10,987 nucleotides of DNA from Candidatus Zhuqueibacterota bacterium (GTDB taxonomy: Bacteria > Zhuqueibacterota > Zhuqueibacteria > Zhuqueibacterales > Zhuqueibacteraceae): contig JABWAN010000089.1 in assembly GCA_013361015.1 (NCBI GenBank), forward strand, positions 1 to 10,987, written 5' to 3'. This document shows, piece by piece, positions 1 through 6,572 of the stretch (the stretch's first letter is position 1; each line of letters begins with the position of its first letter). Made by a program: the position numbers and the translations under genes. The notes below the pieces were generated by a model. The model did no database searches, was not told where the DNA came from, and was given only the letters and a program-made list of their open reading frames with translations.

Positions 1-1
1 G

Positions 2-520
2 GAACTGTGGGCGCTCACCAGCGCAGGCGAACGATTGCTTCGCGTGCAAAAAAATTCCATGCAACTAACTCCGGCGGAGCTGCAAACGAGCTGGAAGGGA
101 CCGGTTCGCGATTTGGCAATTCGCGCGACGACGGGCGAGGCTTGGATCGCAGCCGAAGACCGCTTGGTGCGTTTGGACGAGGGTGGAAAAGTCGCGTTCG
201 TCTCCACGGAAGAGTTCCGCTTTGCAATCCGCGTTGCGCTGGATCAAGCCAGCGGCACGTGCTGGATGATTACGGATACCCGCCAGTATCGCAACGACAG
301 TAACGTTTACAGTTTTGCAGCGAATGGCACGATGCTGTTGCAGTTGGAGGGCTTCGGACGCCCGCAGAGTTTGGCCGTGAATCCATTTGATGCTTCATGT
401 TATGTGTTAGATACGTTGCAAGGACGGTTGGTAAGAATAAGTGCGGCCGGCCAGGTCACCACCGGCTTCACAAGTTTTCTTGCGCCGATCGACATTGATA
501 TCGTGCGGCCGGAGCGCTAG
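2..520 (+). CDS. C-terminal part of a beta-propeller (NHL-like) protein, cut by the window edge
   Basis: The frame is open from the first bases of the window (reading ELWALTSAGE...) to the TAG at 518-520, so the true start lies outside; the internal TTG at 35 is not a credible start. At least three repeats of about 40-45 residues can be seen, each with a strand ending in a small-hydrophobic pattern (RDLAIRATTGEAWIAAED, then RVALDQASGTCWMITDT, then SLAVNPFDASCYVLDT) followed by a strand-turn-strand unit ending in 'LVRLDEGGK', 'VYSFAANGT' or 'LVRISAAGQ'. This is the usual look of NHL/six-bladed propeller repeats in extracytoplasmic proteins. No catalytic motif is visible, and the N-terminus that would show a signal peptide is missing. 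It could be a scaffold or ligand-binding propeller; the function is unknown. It is followed by a 231-bp gap, so it need not belong to the signalling operon downstream. Confidence 0.75.
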   Translation, partial: ELWALTSAGERLLRVQKNSMQLTPAELQTSWKGPVRDLAIRATTGEAWIAAEDRLVRLDEGGKVAFVSTEEFRFAIRVALDQASGTCWMITDTRQYRNDSNVYSFAANGTMLLQLEGFGRPQSLAVNPFDASCYVLDTLQGRLVRISAAGQVTTGFTSFLAPIDIDIVRPER

Positions 521-751
521 AAAATTTGCTTTGTTTTTTTCAATTTTTGACTATATTGCTTCAACCCTCATTGGAATGCCTACCTTTCTGATGGAGTAGC
601 GTCATCCTTCAGCAGGTTACAATCAAGCAACGTCATTTCGGTTTCTCCGCGCTTGCCCCCTCTATCCAGTAAATATCGGCAAGTGGTAACCTGCAAGGAA
701 CCATCACGAGGAAACAATTGCGAGCTCAATTTACTGCAAGGAGGTTTTTAC
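521..751 (+). other. Leader/intergenic region with nested inverted repeats ahead of the partner-switching operon
   Basis: No convincing gene lies here. An in-frame upward extension of the STAS gene exists (GTG/TTG-type start near 653) but has no ribosome site and non-family sequence. The first 40 bases are AT-rich, and TATATT at 552-557 could be a -10 box with only a poor -35, so no promoter is claimed. Arms GCAGGTTAC (612-620) and GTAACCTGC (686-694) are perfect reverse complements. Nested inside them, CTTGCC (652-657) can pair with GGCAAG (678-683, with its edge at 683/684). An alternative pairing is CAAGC (624-628) with GCTTG (651-655). The 9-mer CTGCAAGGA occurs at 691-699, beside the outer arm, and again at 734-742 as part of the Shine-Dalgarno. 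I recognise no known riboswitch consensus. Confidence 0.4.
738..744 (+). promoter_or_regulatory. Strong Shine-Dalgarno fixing the start of the STAS gene
   Basis: AAGGAGG lies 7 bases before the ATG at 752. It decides the start: the reading frame is open about 100 bases further upstream, but nothing there resembles a ribosome site. It is the only strong ribosome site seen in the four-gene operon; the second gene is coupled by overlap and the two phosphatase genes have no clear site. Confidence 0.85.
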
Positions 752-1105
752 ATGGCTGGGTTTGAGGTAATGCGCGGCGACAACGGCGAAGTCTCAGTGC
801 TACGCCTGAAAGGCTTTTTGGACGCGCATACCGCTTCCGATTTGGAGCGCGCGGTACAAAAGCTCCTTGATGAAAAGCGTTTCAAGATCATCGTCAATTT
901 CAAGGAGCTCACCTACATCAGCAGCGCCGGCCTCGGCGTGTTCATGGGATTTATCGAGGAGGTCCGCAGCAACGGCGGGGACATAAAACTGACGAGCATG
1001 AGCCCGAAAATCTTTCGCGTTTTCGATCTGCTGGGCTTTCCTACGCTCTACGAAATTCGGGATGAGGAAAACCAGGCGCTCCAAAGTTTTCATAACCAAA
1101 AGTGA
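752..1105 (+). CDS. STAS-domain anti-anti-sigma factor (SpoIIAA/RsbV-like)
   Basis: A 117-residue single STAS domain, the usual length of the SpoIIAA/RsbV family. Family members bind the anti-sigma kinase when unphosphorylated and free its target; the kinase inactivates them by phosphorylating a conserved serine. The core reads ELTYISSAGLGVFMGFIEEV; Ser58 in YISSAGLG aligns with the phosphorylated Ser58 of B. subtilis SpoIIAA. The preceding residue is Ser rather than the Asp of SpoIIAA, a common variant in non-Bacillus homologues. The N-terminal strand (VSVLRLKGFLDAHTASDLE, about residues 14-32) and the C-terminal part (MSPKIFRVFDLLGF) also fit. The ATG at 752 is chosen from the AAGGAGG site. 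The TGA shares its A with the ATG of the next gene (TGATG), implying translational coupling. Family identity is clear; the physiological output is not. Confidence 0.93.
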   Translation: MAGFEVMRGDNGEVSVLRLKGFLDAHTASDLERAVQKLLDEKRFKIIVNFKELTYISSAGLGVFMGFIEEVRSNGGDIKLTSMSPKIFRVFDLLGFPTLYEIRDEENQALQSFHNQK

Positions 1106-1545
1106 TGAAAGCCGTGAAGAATCCCAGAGCCAAGAAAAAGTATCATCTTCGAATTCCGAGCCAGACCGAAAACCTCGAGATCATTCGCGAGTTTGTCACC
1201 GGAATCGCCCGCAAGGTTGGCTTTCCTGAGGACGACGCTAGCAAGATCGAGATTGCCGTCGACGAAGCTTGCACCAACGTCATCGAGCACGCTTACAACA
1301 AAGATGAACGCAAGCTCATCGATATCGTCATTCAAATCGATCCGCAAAAATTCACCATCACGATCACCGACCAGGGCAAAGGCTTCGACCCCGATAAGGT
1401 CAAAACTCCCGATATGAAAAAATACCTCGAAGAAATGCGCGTGGGTGGTCTCGGCATCTTTCTCATGCAAACTCTCATGGACGAGATCGATTTCGACGTG
1501 GTCGGTGGGCGGAAAAATCAAGTGAAGATGGTCAAATACTTCTGA
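1105..1545 (+). CDS. RsbW/SpoIIAB-like anti-sigma serine kinase (HATPase_c_2)
   Basis: A 146-residue GHKL-type ATPase domain protein. Visible motifs are the N box EIAVDEACTNVIEHAY (residues 49-64, with E54 and N58 in the Mg/ATP positions), the G1 box DQGKGFDP (89-96) and the glycine-rich G2 segment GGLGIFLMQTLMDE (114-127). The spacing matches RsbW/SpoIIAB proteins, which hold a sigma factor (or another target) inactive and phosphorylate their STAS antagonist. The N-terminus is short and basic (MKAVKNPRAKKKYH). The start is the ATG at 1105, sharing one base with the upstream stop; a GTG at 1102 in the same frame is less likely. Its antagonist lies directly upstream and two PP2C phosphatases downstream, so a full partner switch is encoded together. 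No transmembrane segment is present. The target is unknown. Confidence 0.93.
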   Translation: MKAVKNPRAKKKYHLRIPSQTENLEIIREFVTGIARKVGFPEDDASKIEIAVDEACTNVIEHAYNKDERKLIDIVIQIDPQKFTITITDQGKGFDPDKVKTPDMKKYLEEMRVGGLGIFLMQTLMDEIDFDVVGGRKNQVKMVKYF

Positions 1546-1592
1546 ATGAAACCTTCCCAAAACGTTTTCAACCTTTCTTAGCAGTCGATATT

Positions 1593-3566
1593 ATGCCAGT
1601 ACGGAAAAATCCCAATGCGCCGCGCACGCCGCTCGCGACCGGCTTAACGCGCGGCGAGTCGCCCATGCAGGTGCGGCAACGCACCTATCCGCCGCGCTCT
1701 TCGAATCAGCCCCGCACCACGATGCGCTCCAACCGCCCGTCTTCGAACTATCATCAGAGAAACACCCAGCGTAATCACAACCATAATCGCCAGCTTTCAC
1801 GCGAGCTGGATGAGCGTTTGGTGGAATTGCAGGCCTTGTTCGACGTTTCCAAGACGCTCAATTCCTCGCTGCAGCTCAAACAGATTTTGGATACGCTCTT
1901 GCTCACCCCCATGGGCAAAATGATGATCGGCAAGGGCCTCATCATGCTCGCGCGCGGCGAGAAACTGTTCGTCATCGAAACCGTCAAGGGCTTGCAGCAA
2001 TCCAACATCGGGCGCGAGCTGGAAGTCGATCTGCATCATCCCATGACGATCTTGTTGCAGGGCGAAGAAAGCAATGAAATTGCCCAAGAGCCGTGGGCGA
2101 TTTATTTGAAAAAGATGGGCATGCAAATCATCATCCCCATTATTTGCAACAACAGTTGCAAAGGCCTCATGGCGTTTAGCAGCAAGATCAGCGGCCAGCA
2201 GTATGCGACGAATGAAGTCGAGTATCTCAATTCGCTGGCGAATCTTGCGGCCACCGCGGTCGAAAACGGCATGATCTTCCAGGAACTCAAGGAAGTCAAT
2301 CGCAAGCTCGACAAAAAGATCCAAGAATTGAACACGCTGTTCGATATCGGCAAAGAATTAAACTCCACGCTCGAAAGCGACAAGATCGCCAGCGTGTTGG
2401 CGTACGCGCTCATGGGCGAGCTTATGGCGCAACGTTGTTGGGTGTTCACGGAGCAGGAAGGCAAAATGCAGCTCAGCGTCGCCAAGGGCGGGGAAGATGC
2501 GCCAATTCTGAATGATGCGGAATTTCTAATGTGGCTCACGGGGTTAAGAGCGCCACAGCGCTTGCATAGCGAGACTAGCCTTCTGAAAGCAGAGTGGCTG
2601 GAGAGTCTGAAAGCTGCGGGTATTTTGCTCATTGTTCCGCTGGTTAGCCAGGAAGTCGTGCGCGGTGCAATCCTCTTGGGAGAAAAAATTACCAAAGGCG
2701 AATACGCGGACGAAGAGATCGAATTCGCTGCGACGCTAGGCAACACGGCATTAATCTCGCTGGAAAATGCCCGGCTCTTCCAAGTCACACTCGAGAAGCA
2801 AAAGCTGGAAGAAGAGCTAGCGATTGCACGCGAAATACAGCAGAAGCTTTTGCCCAAAGATGCGCCCAAGCTCAACGGCTATGAAATGGCTGCGATCAAC
2901 ATTCCCACCAAACAAGTCGGCGGCGATTACTTTGATTACTTTCCCATCGACGCGAATCGTTACGTGCTCACGGTGGCCGACGTTTCCGGCAAAGGCGTGC
3001 CCGCGGCGCTGCTCATGTCCAACCTGCAAGCCACGTTGCATGCGATGATGACCGCCGATGTTCCGCTCGACAAAATCGTTGCGCGCATCAATGATTTCGT
3101 GCATGCGAATACCACCTACGACAAGTTCATCACTTTCTTCGTCGGCGTCCTCGACGTGTCCGCACACAAATTTACGTACGTGAACGGCGGCCACAATCCG
3201 CCCTACCTTTTTCATAAGCTTCCGCTTGCAGAGGGTGAACCGGAATTTCGATTGCTCGATAAAGGCGGCTTGCTGCTTGGCATGTTTCCGGGTGTGCCCT
3301 ACGAATCCGAGACCGTCACCTTGCAAAACGGCGACCTGCTGCTCATGTACACTGACGGCGTGAGCGAAGCGATGAACACCAAAGAAGAGGAATTTACAGA
3401 GCAACGCATCGAGCAGACGATTCGCAACCGGCGCGCGTTGCCTGGCGTTTCAGCCCCGGCCTTGATCGACGCCATCACCAGCGAAGTGAAGCAGTTCACT
3501 GCCGGACAGCCGCAGAGCGACGATATTACGCTGCTGGCTTTGCTGTATAATTCTGAATCCGCGTAG
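1593..3566 (+). CDS. GAF-GAF-PP2C (SpoIIE/RsbU-type) serine phosphatase
   Basis: 657 residues. Residues 1-67 are a disordered-looking basic tail rich in Arg, Asn, His and Pro (for example HQRNTQRNHNHNRQ at 54-67). Two GAF-like regions follow, at about 80-228 and 243-397, each introduced by a matching helix (ELQALFDVSKTLNSSL at 78-93 and ELNTLFDIGKELNSTL at 245-260). A charged helical linker (about 398-425) leads to a PP2C domain (about 430-655). The metal-binding and active-site motifs look intact: GGDYFDY (D445), ADVSGKG (D463), NGGHNPP (531-537), YTDGVSEA (D588) and SDDITLL (D643/D644). By family it should dephosphorylate the STAS protein encoded upstream, with the GAF domains sensing a small ligand or partner. 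It is soluble. The ATG at 1593 is the first start in frame but has no Shine-Dalgarno; Met25 (1665) is an alternative that would remove part of the tail. Confidence 0.92.
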   Translation: MPVRKNPNAPRTPLATGLTRGESPMQVRQRTYPPRSSNQPRTTMRSNRPSSNYHQRNTQRNHNHNRQLSRELDERLVELQALFDVSKTLNSSLQLKQILDTLLLTPMGKMMIGKGLIMLARGEKLFVIETVKGLQQSNIGRELEVDLHHPMTILLQGEESNEIAQEPWAIYLKKMGMQIIIPIICNNSCKGLMAFSSKISGQQYATNEVEYLNSLANLAATAVENGMIFQELKEVNRKLDKKIQELNTLFDIGKELNSTLESDKIASVLAYALMGELMAQRCWVFTEQEGKMQLSVAKGGEDAPILNDAEFLMWLTGLRAPQRLHSETSLLKAEWLESLKAAGILLIVPLVSQEVVRGAILLGEKITKGEYADEEIEFAATLGNTALISLENARLFQVTLEKQKLEEELAIAREIQQKLLPKDAPKLNGYEMAAINIPTKQVGGDYFDYFPIDANRYVLTVADVSGKGVPAALLMSNLQATLHAMMTADVPLDKIVARINDFVHANTTYDKFITFFVGVLDVSAHKFTYVNGGHNPPYLFHKLPLAEGEPEFRLLDKGGLLLGMFPGVPYESETVTLQNGDLLLMYTDGVSEAMNTKEEEFTEQRIEQTIRNRRALPGVSAPALIDAITSEVKQFTAGQPQSDDITLLALLYNSESA

Positions 3567-3613
3567 TTGTATACTCGTTGCGGCTTGATTCTGTCATCTA
3601 CCTCTCTCTGCAC

Positions 3614-4759
3614 ATGTCTGACATCCTCGTTGTTGACGACGAACAAGCGATCCGGCATTTGCTCTCGGAAGTACTCGCAAAAGACGGCCATCACGTGCAA
3701 AATGCCTCGGACGGCGACGCCGCGCTGGAAATACTCGGCACGAGCGATTTCGATCTCGTGGTCAGTGATTTACACATGAAGGACGTGGATGGCATCTCGG
3801 TATTGCGCGCGACCAAAACCAAAAGCCCATACACCGAAGTTTTGATTCTCACCGGCAAAGGCACGGTCGCCTCCGCGGTGGAAGCCATGCGTCTCGGGGC
3901 CTCCGAATATCTCACCAAACCCGTCGATCTCCAAGAATTCCGTCTCAAGGTTCGGCAAGCGCTCGAACGCCGCGCCATGCGTTTGCAGATCGAAGCGCAG
4001 CGGCGTGAGCTGCAAATCCATCAAGAGATGATCGCGCGTGATCTCAAGCTGGCCGCGCAGGTGCAATTGAGCTTGGTGCCGCCGCCGTTTCAGCATGAGC
4101 GCGTGGAAGTGGCCGTGCGCTACAAACCCATGATCGGCGTGGGCGGCGATTTTTCGGATATCTATTTTGACGGCAATCGCCAGCTCTATTTGACCATCGT
4201 CGACGTCACCGGGCACGGCATTACCGCCGCGTTGCTCGTCAATCGCATGGCCAATGAAATCCGCCGCCTGCTGCGCGAGCAACTCGAACCGCGCATGGTG
4301 CTGCACCAGTTCAACAATTTCATTTGCGAATCGTTTGCGGGCACGGGCATGTTTCTCACCGTATTCCTTTGCAAGCTCGATCTCAAGAACCTCTTGCTTA
4401 CCTATGCCGGCAGCGCACATCCCGCGGCGATAATTTGGCGGGAACAACAGGGGCAGTTCGAAAAACTCGAGTCGCAAAATCCCATCGCCGGTTTCGATCA
4501 AGCCGAAGCGGCGCGTTTCACGCAAAGCATTACTCAGCTTGCGCCGGGCGACAAACTACTGATGTACACGGACGGGATCATCGAAGCCGAGAACGCTACG
4601 GGCAAGGCCTTGGGCTTGCGCGGCATGCTTGGTTTTCTGAAGAACGAGCAATCGCTGCGGGCCGAACAGGCCGCGGATAAACTGCTCAGCGGGCTGAGCC
4701 AGTGGACCAATCGCCCATTGCGTGATGACGTGTATTTGCTGATGGCGGGAGTGAAATGA
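3614..4759 (+). CDS. Response regulator with PP2C (SpoIIE/RsbU-type) phosphatase output
   Basis: 381 residues. An N-terminal receiver domain (about 1-118) has the acidic pair D8/D9, phospho-acceptor D52 (VVSDLHM), T80 (LILTGKG) and K102 (YLTKPVD), all as expected. A helical linker with coiled-coil character (about 118-155) leads to a PP2C domain with GGDFSDIY (D179), VDVTGHG (D197), AGSAHPA (265-271), MYTDGIIEA (D320) and RDDVYLL (D371/D372). The residues of both halves are intact, unlike E. coli RssB, whose PP2C fold has lost its metal ligands. The architecture resembles the front of P. aeruginosa HsbR. The expected role is phosphorylation-controlled dephosphorylation of the STAS antagonist, giving a second input to the switch. 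No histidine kinase is in the window. The ATG at 3614 starts the classic MSDILVVDDE; a TTG at 3578 would add 12 unrelated residues. No Shine-Dalgarno is apparent. Confidence 0.92.
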   Translation: MSDILVVDDEQAIRHLLSEVLAKDGHHVQNASDGDAALEILGTSDFDLVVSDLHMKDVDGISVLRATKTKSPYTEVLILTGKGTVASAVEAMRLGASEYLTKPVDLQEFRLKVRQALERRAMRLQIEAQRRELQIHQEMIARDLKLAAQVQLSLVPPPFQHERVEVAVRYKPMIGVGGDFSDIYFDGNRQLYLTIVDVTGHGITAALLVNRMANEIRRLLREQLEPRMVLHQFNNFICESFAGTGMFLTVFLCKLDLKNLLLTYAGSAHPAAIIWREQQGQFEKLESQNPIAGFDQAEAARFTQSITQLAPGDKLLMYTDGIIEAENATGKALGLRGMLGFLKNEQSLRAEQAADKLLSGLSQWTNRPLRDDVYLLMAGVK

Positions 4760-4827
4760 AAAAATCAGTACAGTTTGAAGGTGAGCACTCGCTATTGTGT
4801 TTCCCTGGCCAGAACAACGCGCGTTGA
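4756..4827 (+). CDS. Possible 23-residue ORF overlapping the end of the signalling operon
   Basis: An ATG at 4756 overlaps the TGA of the preceding phosphatase gene in an ATGA arrangement. GGGAG (4747-4751) lies 4 bases before it, close but usable. The frame reads MKKSVQFEGEHSLLCFPGQN and three more residues before TGA at 4825-4827. No family is recognised. It could be the eroded start of a fifth operon gene, a short coupled peptide, or chance. The DNA after it shows no coding character and soon runs into the repeat element, which fits a lost gene, but this is inference only. Confidence 0.25.
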   Translation: MKKSVQFEGEHSLLCFPGQNNAR

Positions 4828-4896
4828 TTGCGAAACGCCGCGCGCTACGCAAGACTGCTTATTCTCTCCCCCCGTTTTACCACACCCTCTCTCTTT

Positions 4897-5040
4897 TTCA
4901 CTGCGAAGTGATGCCTCAGTTACCTCTGGTCGTAGCCCGGCTTGCGAGGCAATACGGCACCGCGTTTTCTTTTTTGGTTTGTCGCTGCTCGTTCTTGAGA
5001 GTCCTCTTCGCTTGTTTACCGAGGGGGCTAGTTCACCGCG
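4897..5040 (+). repeat. Left copy of an inverted repeat element (about 145 bp)
   Basis: Read on the plus strand, this stretch aligns with the reverse complement of 5262-5433. The best blocks are a perfect 20-mer TCTTCGCTTGTTTACCGAGG (5005-5024, partner 5285-5304) and TGTCGCTGCT (4980-4989, partner 5319-5328). Weaker matches run outward through the TTTTCTTTTTTGG-like and CCCGGCTTGCG-like stretches to GCCTCAGTTACC near 4913. Relative to the other copy it lacks about 20-25 bp around 4935. The outer end carries TCACT-GCGA-AGTGA (4898-4911), a 5-bp stem closed by a GNRA-type loop. Boundaries are approximate, set where the alignment by eye fades. Confidence 0.7.
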
Positions 5041-5261
5041 CCGACATAAAGCGCTGCGCGGGCTTCAAAAAGCAAAGAGCCTGCGTCTGTGCATGATGAA
5101 AACCTAGCGCTGACCTCTGGTCCGCATGGGATGGTTTGCAAGCTGGCGGCTTGCGCTCCAGCAGTTTCGTGCGGAACCTCTTGTGTAACAAGATTGCGCC
5201 GAGTGCTAAAAAGGTTTCTGTATAACATGTTCAAGCGGAGGCGCTCATGCTCTCGGCTCCA

Positions 5262-5433
5262 AGCCACCTCGCGCGAAGAGGCCACCTCGGTAAACAAGCG
5301 AAGAACGCACCTCGGAGAAGCAGCGACAGAACATAAAAGACCAACGCTAGCATTTTGCCATGAACCTCCGGGCCATGCAGAAGTGTTTGCGCTACGTTCT
5401 CCACCGATAACCGAGGCGTTACACCGCGAATAA
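5262..5433 (-). repeat. Right copy of the inverted repeat element (about 170 bp)
   Basis: Read on the minus strand it starts TTATTCGCGGTG, corresponding to the left copy's outer end, and runs inward through the perfect 20-mer at 5285-5304 to a GAGGTGGC motif repeated twice (near 5262-5269 and 5282-5289). The outer end is 3-6 bases beyond the stop codon of the protease gene that ends at 5437. The divergence between the copies suggests an old family rather than a recent duplication. No ORF in it is conserved between copies beyond a short shared peptide (FACLPR in one frame of each), so it is treated as non-coding. Inner boundary is approximate. Confidence 0.7.
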
Positions 5434-5436
5434 GTC

Positions 5437-6567
5437 TCAATGCCAGCTTGGCTCCGAAGATATTGCCGCGGCTCCGATCGTAGCCGGACCTTGGCGCGTC
5501 ACGCGCAGTGTAACCGGTTTGGTGATGGTGAGCTTCTCATCGTAAGCGCCCGCCCGCAGCAAAATAACATCCCCACCTTCTAGGTTTGCAGCTTCGACCG
5601 CGCGCTTGACCGTATCGAACGGATACGTGCTCGTGCCCTCATAACCGGGCGTTTCCACATCGACAAACCAAACGCGGCCATCGCAAACCGGCCTGCGATA
5701 AAAATCCACGGCAATATCAGCCCAGCGATCCAATTGCTTCTCGGTCAAGCGTTGCAAATTGGCGTGCAGCGGCGGAAGAAAATGGTAAGACATGATATTC
5801 GTCGCGATGTCTTCCACCAGTTCCTTTTGCGCAGCGTTGAGCGCTTCGTATCGCAACGAGAAATTGAATTCGGCAATCTCGTCGCGATTCCAACTCGCCA
5901 AGTCTGCTATCGTATCTGTGATGCGATCATCCCCGGGAGCTTTTTGTATTCCTTTGTGATCGCGCAGCGCGATGCCGAGGTCGCCGTGCGTATGCTGCAG
6001 ACCAAAGTAATGTCCGATCTCATGCAACTGCAACCAGCCGGCGCTCAGCGAATCGGCCCCCACCCAAATAACGTCCTTGAAGTTTTTGATGCGCCACTTC
6101 GCGCCGCTCGTCCCTTGATTGACGTAAAGATTCACGGCATTTTTCCGCCACGCATACAGCTCCGGATAGCGGGCCACATGGGCAATCATTTGATCGAGCA
6201 ACTCATTGTTCCTGTCGCCTTCGACGAAATCAGTTGCGAACCAAAACGCCGGATCGGGGTCAAAGCCGCCGCGCGAACCGATTTCGACAACCTCATACAA
6301 CTCAAATCGGTAGCCGCGCCATGAGTCGGCGAGCAGCGCATTCATTTCGTCGACTGCTGCTTCAACCATCGCATTCGTTATGGACTCACCGTATTTTGTA
6401 GTGGGATTCGGCCGGGCCAGGTTCTTCGGATTGCGGATAATCTTGTATGAAAGCCGAATTTTGATGAGGCCGTCTTCTTCGCCGGCGTGCGCCAAATCAC
6501 CGAAAGCAAACATTCCCACCAAACCCGCCAAAACGAGCTGCCCACATTTCAAAGAAATTGTTTTCAT
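5437..6567 (-). CDS. Secreted metzincin-type zinc metalloprotease with short beta-helix-like C-terminus
   Basis: 376 residues from the ATG at 6567. Residues 1-28 form a signal peptide (MKTISLKCGQ, then a hydrophobic core, cut near LAHA/GEE). The zinc site HEIGHYFGLQH (182-192) has all three histidines and the glycine of HExxHxxGxxH. NIMSYH (257-262) is a good candidate for the metzincin Met-turn, so the catalytic core looks complete. After about residue 298 the sequence changes to the start of a right-handed beta-helix type module (FVDVETPGYEGTSTYPF, then DTVKRAVEAA...GGDVILLRAGAYDEKLTI), which stops after little more than one coil. It should act outside the cytoplasmic membrane; substrate unknown. 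A GTG at 6576 overlaps the upstream stop (GTGA) and would add three residues; the ATG gives the more typical signal peptide. Transfer from animals is not implied: bacterial pappalysin-like and related metzincins are common. Confidence 0.85.
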   Translation of the reverse strand: MKTISLKCGQLVLAGLVGMFAFGDLAHAGEEDGLIKIRLSYKIIRNPKNLARPNPTTKYGESITNAMVEAAVDEMNALLADSWRGYRFELYEVVEIGSRGGFDPDPAFWFATDFVEGDRNNELLDQMIAHVARYPELYAWRKNAVNLYVNQGTSGAKWRIKNFKDVIWVGADSLSAGWLQLHEIGHYFGLQHTHGDLGIALRDHKGIQKAPGDDRITDTIADLASWNRDEIAEFNFSLRYEALNAAQKELVEDIATNIMSYHFLPPLHANLQRLTEKQLDRWADIAVDFYRRPVCDGRVWFVDVETPGYEGTSTYPFDTVKRAVEAANLEGGDVILLRAGAYDEKLTITKPVTLRVTRQGPATIGAAAISSEPSWH

Positions 6568-6572
6568 ATACG

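Larger units (their letters stand above)
4760..5436. other. 677-bp region without convincing genes, carrying an inverted repeat pair
   Basis: ORFs of 70-115 codons occur on both strands but overlap one another, have no ribosome sites and match no family, so none is called. The region contains a perfect 12-bp palindrome CAACGCGCGTTG (4815-4826), a pyrimidine-rich stretch (about 4860-4897), two diverged inverted copies of one element (4897-5040 and 5262-5433) and a roughly 220-bp centre. The centre has two small hairpins, GCAAG/CTTGC (5138-5154) and TCTTGT/ACAAGA (5179-5193). No terminator with a clear T-run follows either flanking gene. The flanking genes converge on this region. Confidence 0.6.

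Noticed and set aside
653..751. Longer start for the STAS protein (33 extra residues)
   Set aside because: The added residues do not resemble the STAS family, the start codon has no ribosome site, and AAGGAGG stands 7 bases before the ATG at 752.
4815..4826. Perfect palindrome CAACGCGCGTTG as an operator or terminator
   Set aside because: It has no loop or T-run, occurs once, and no promoter or gene start lies next to it.
4775..5433. Several ORFs of 70-115 codons on both strands of the repeat region
   Set aside because: They overlap each other, have no ribosome sites or family features, and their similarity to one another comes from the repeated DNA.
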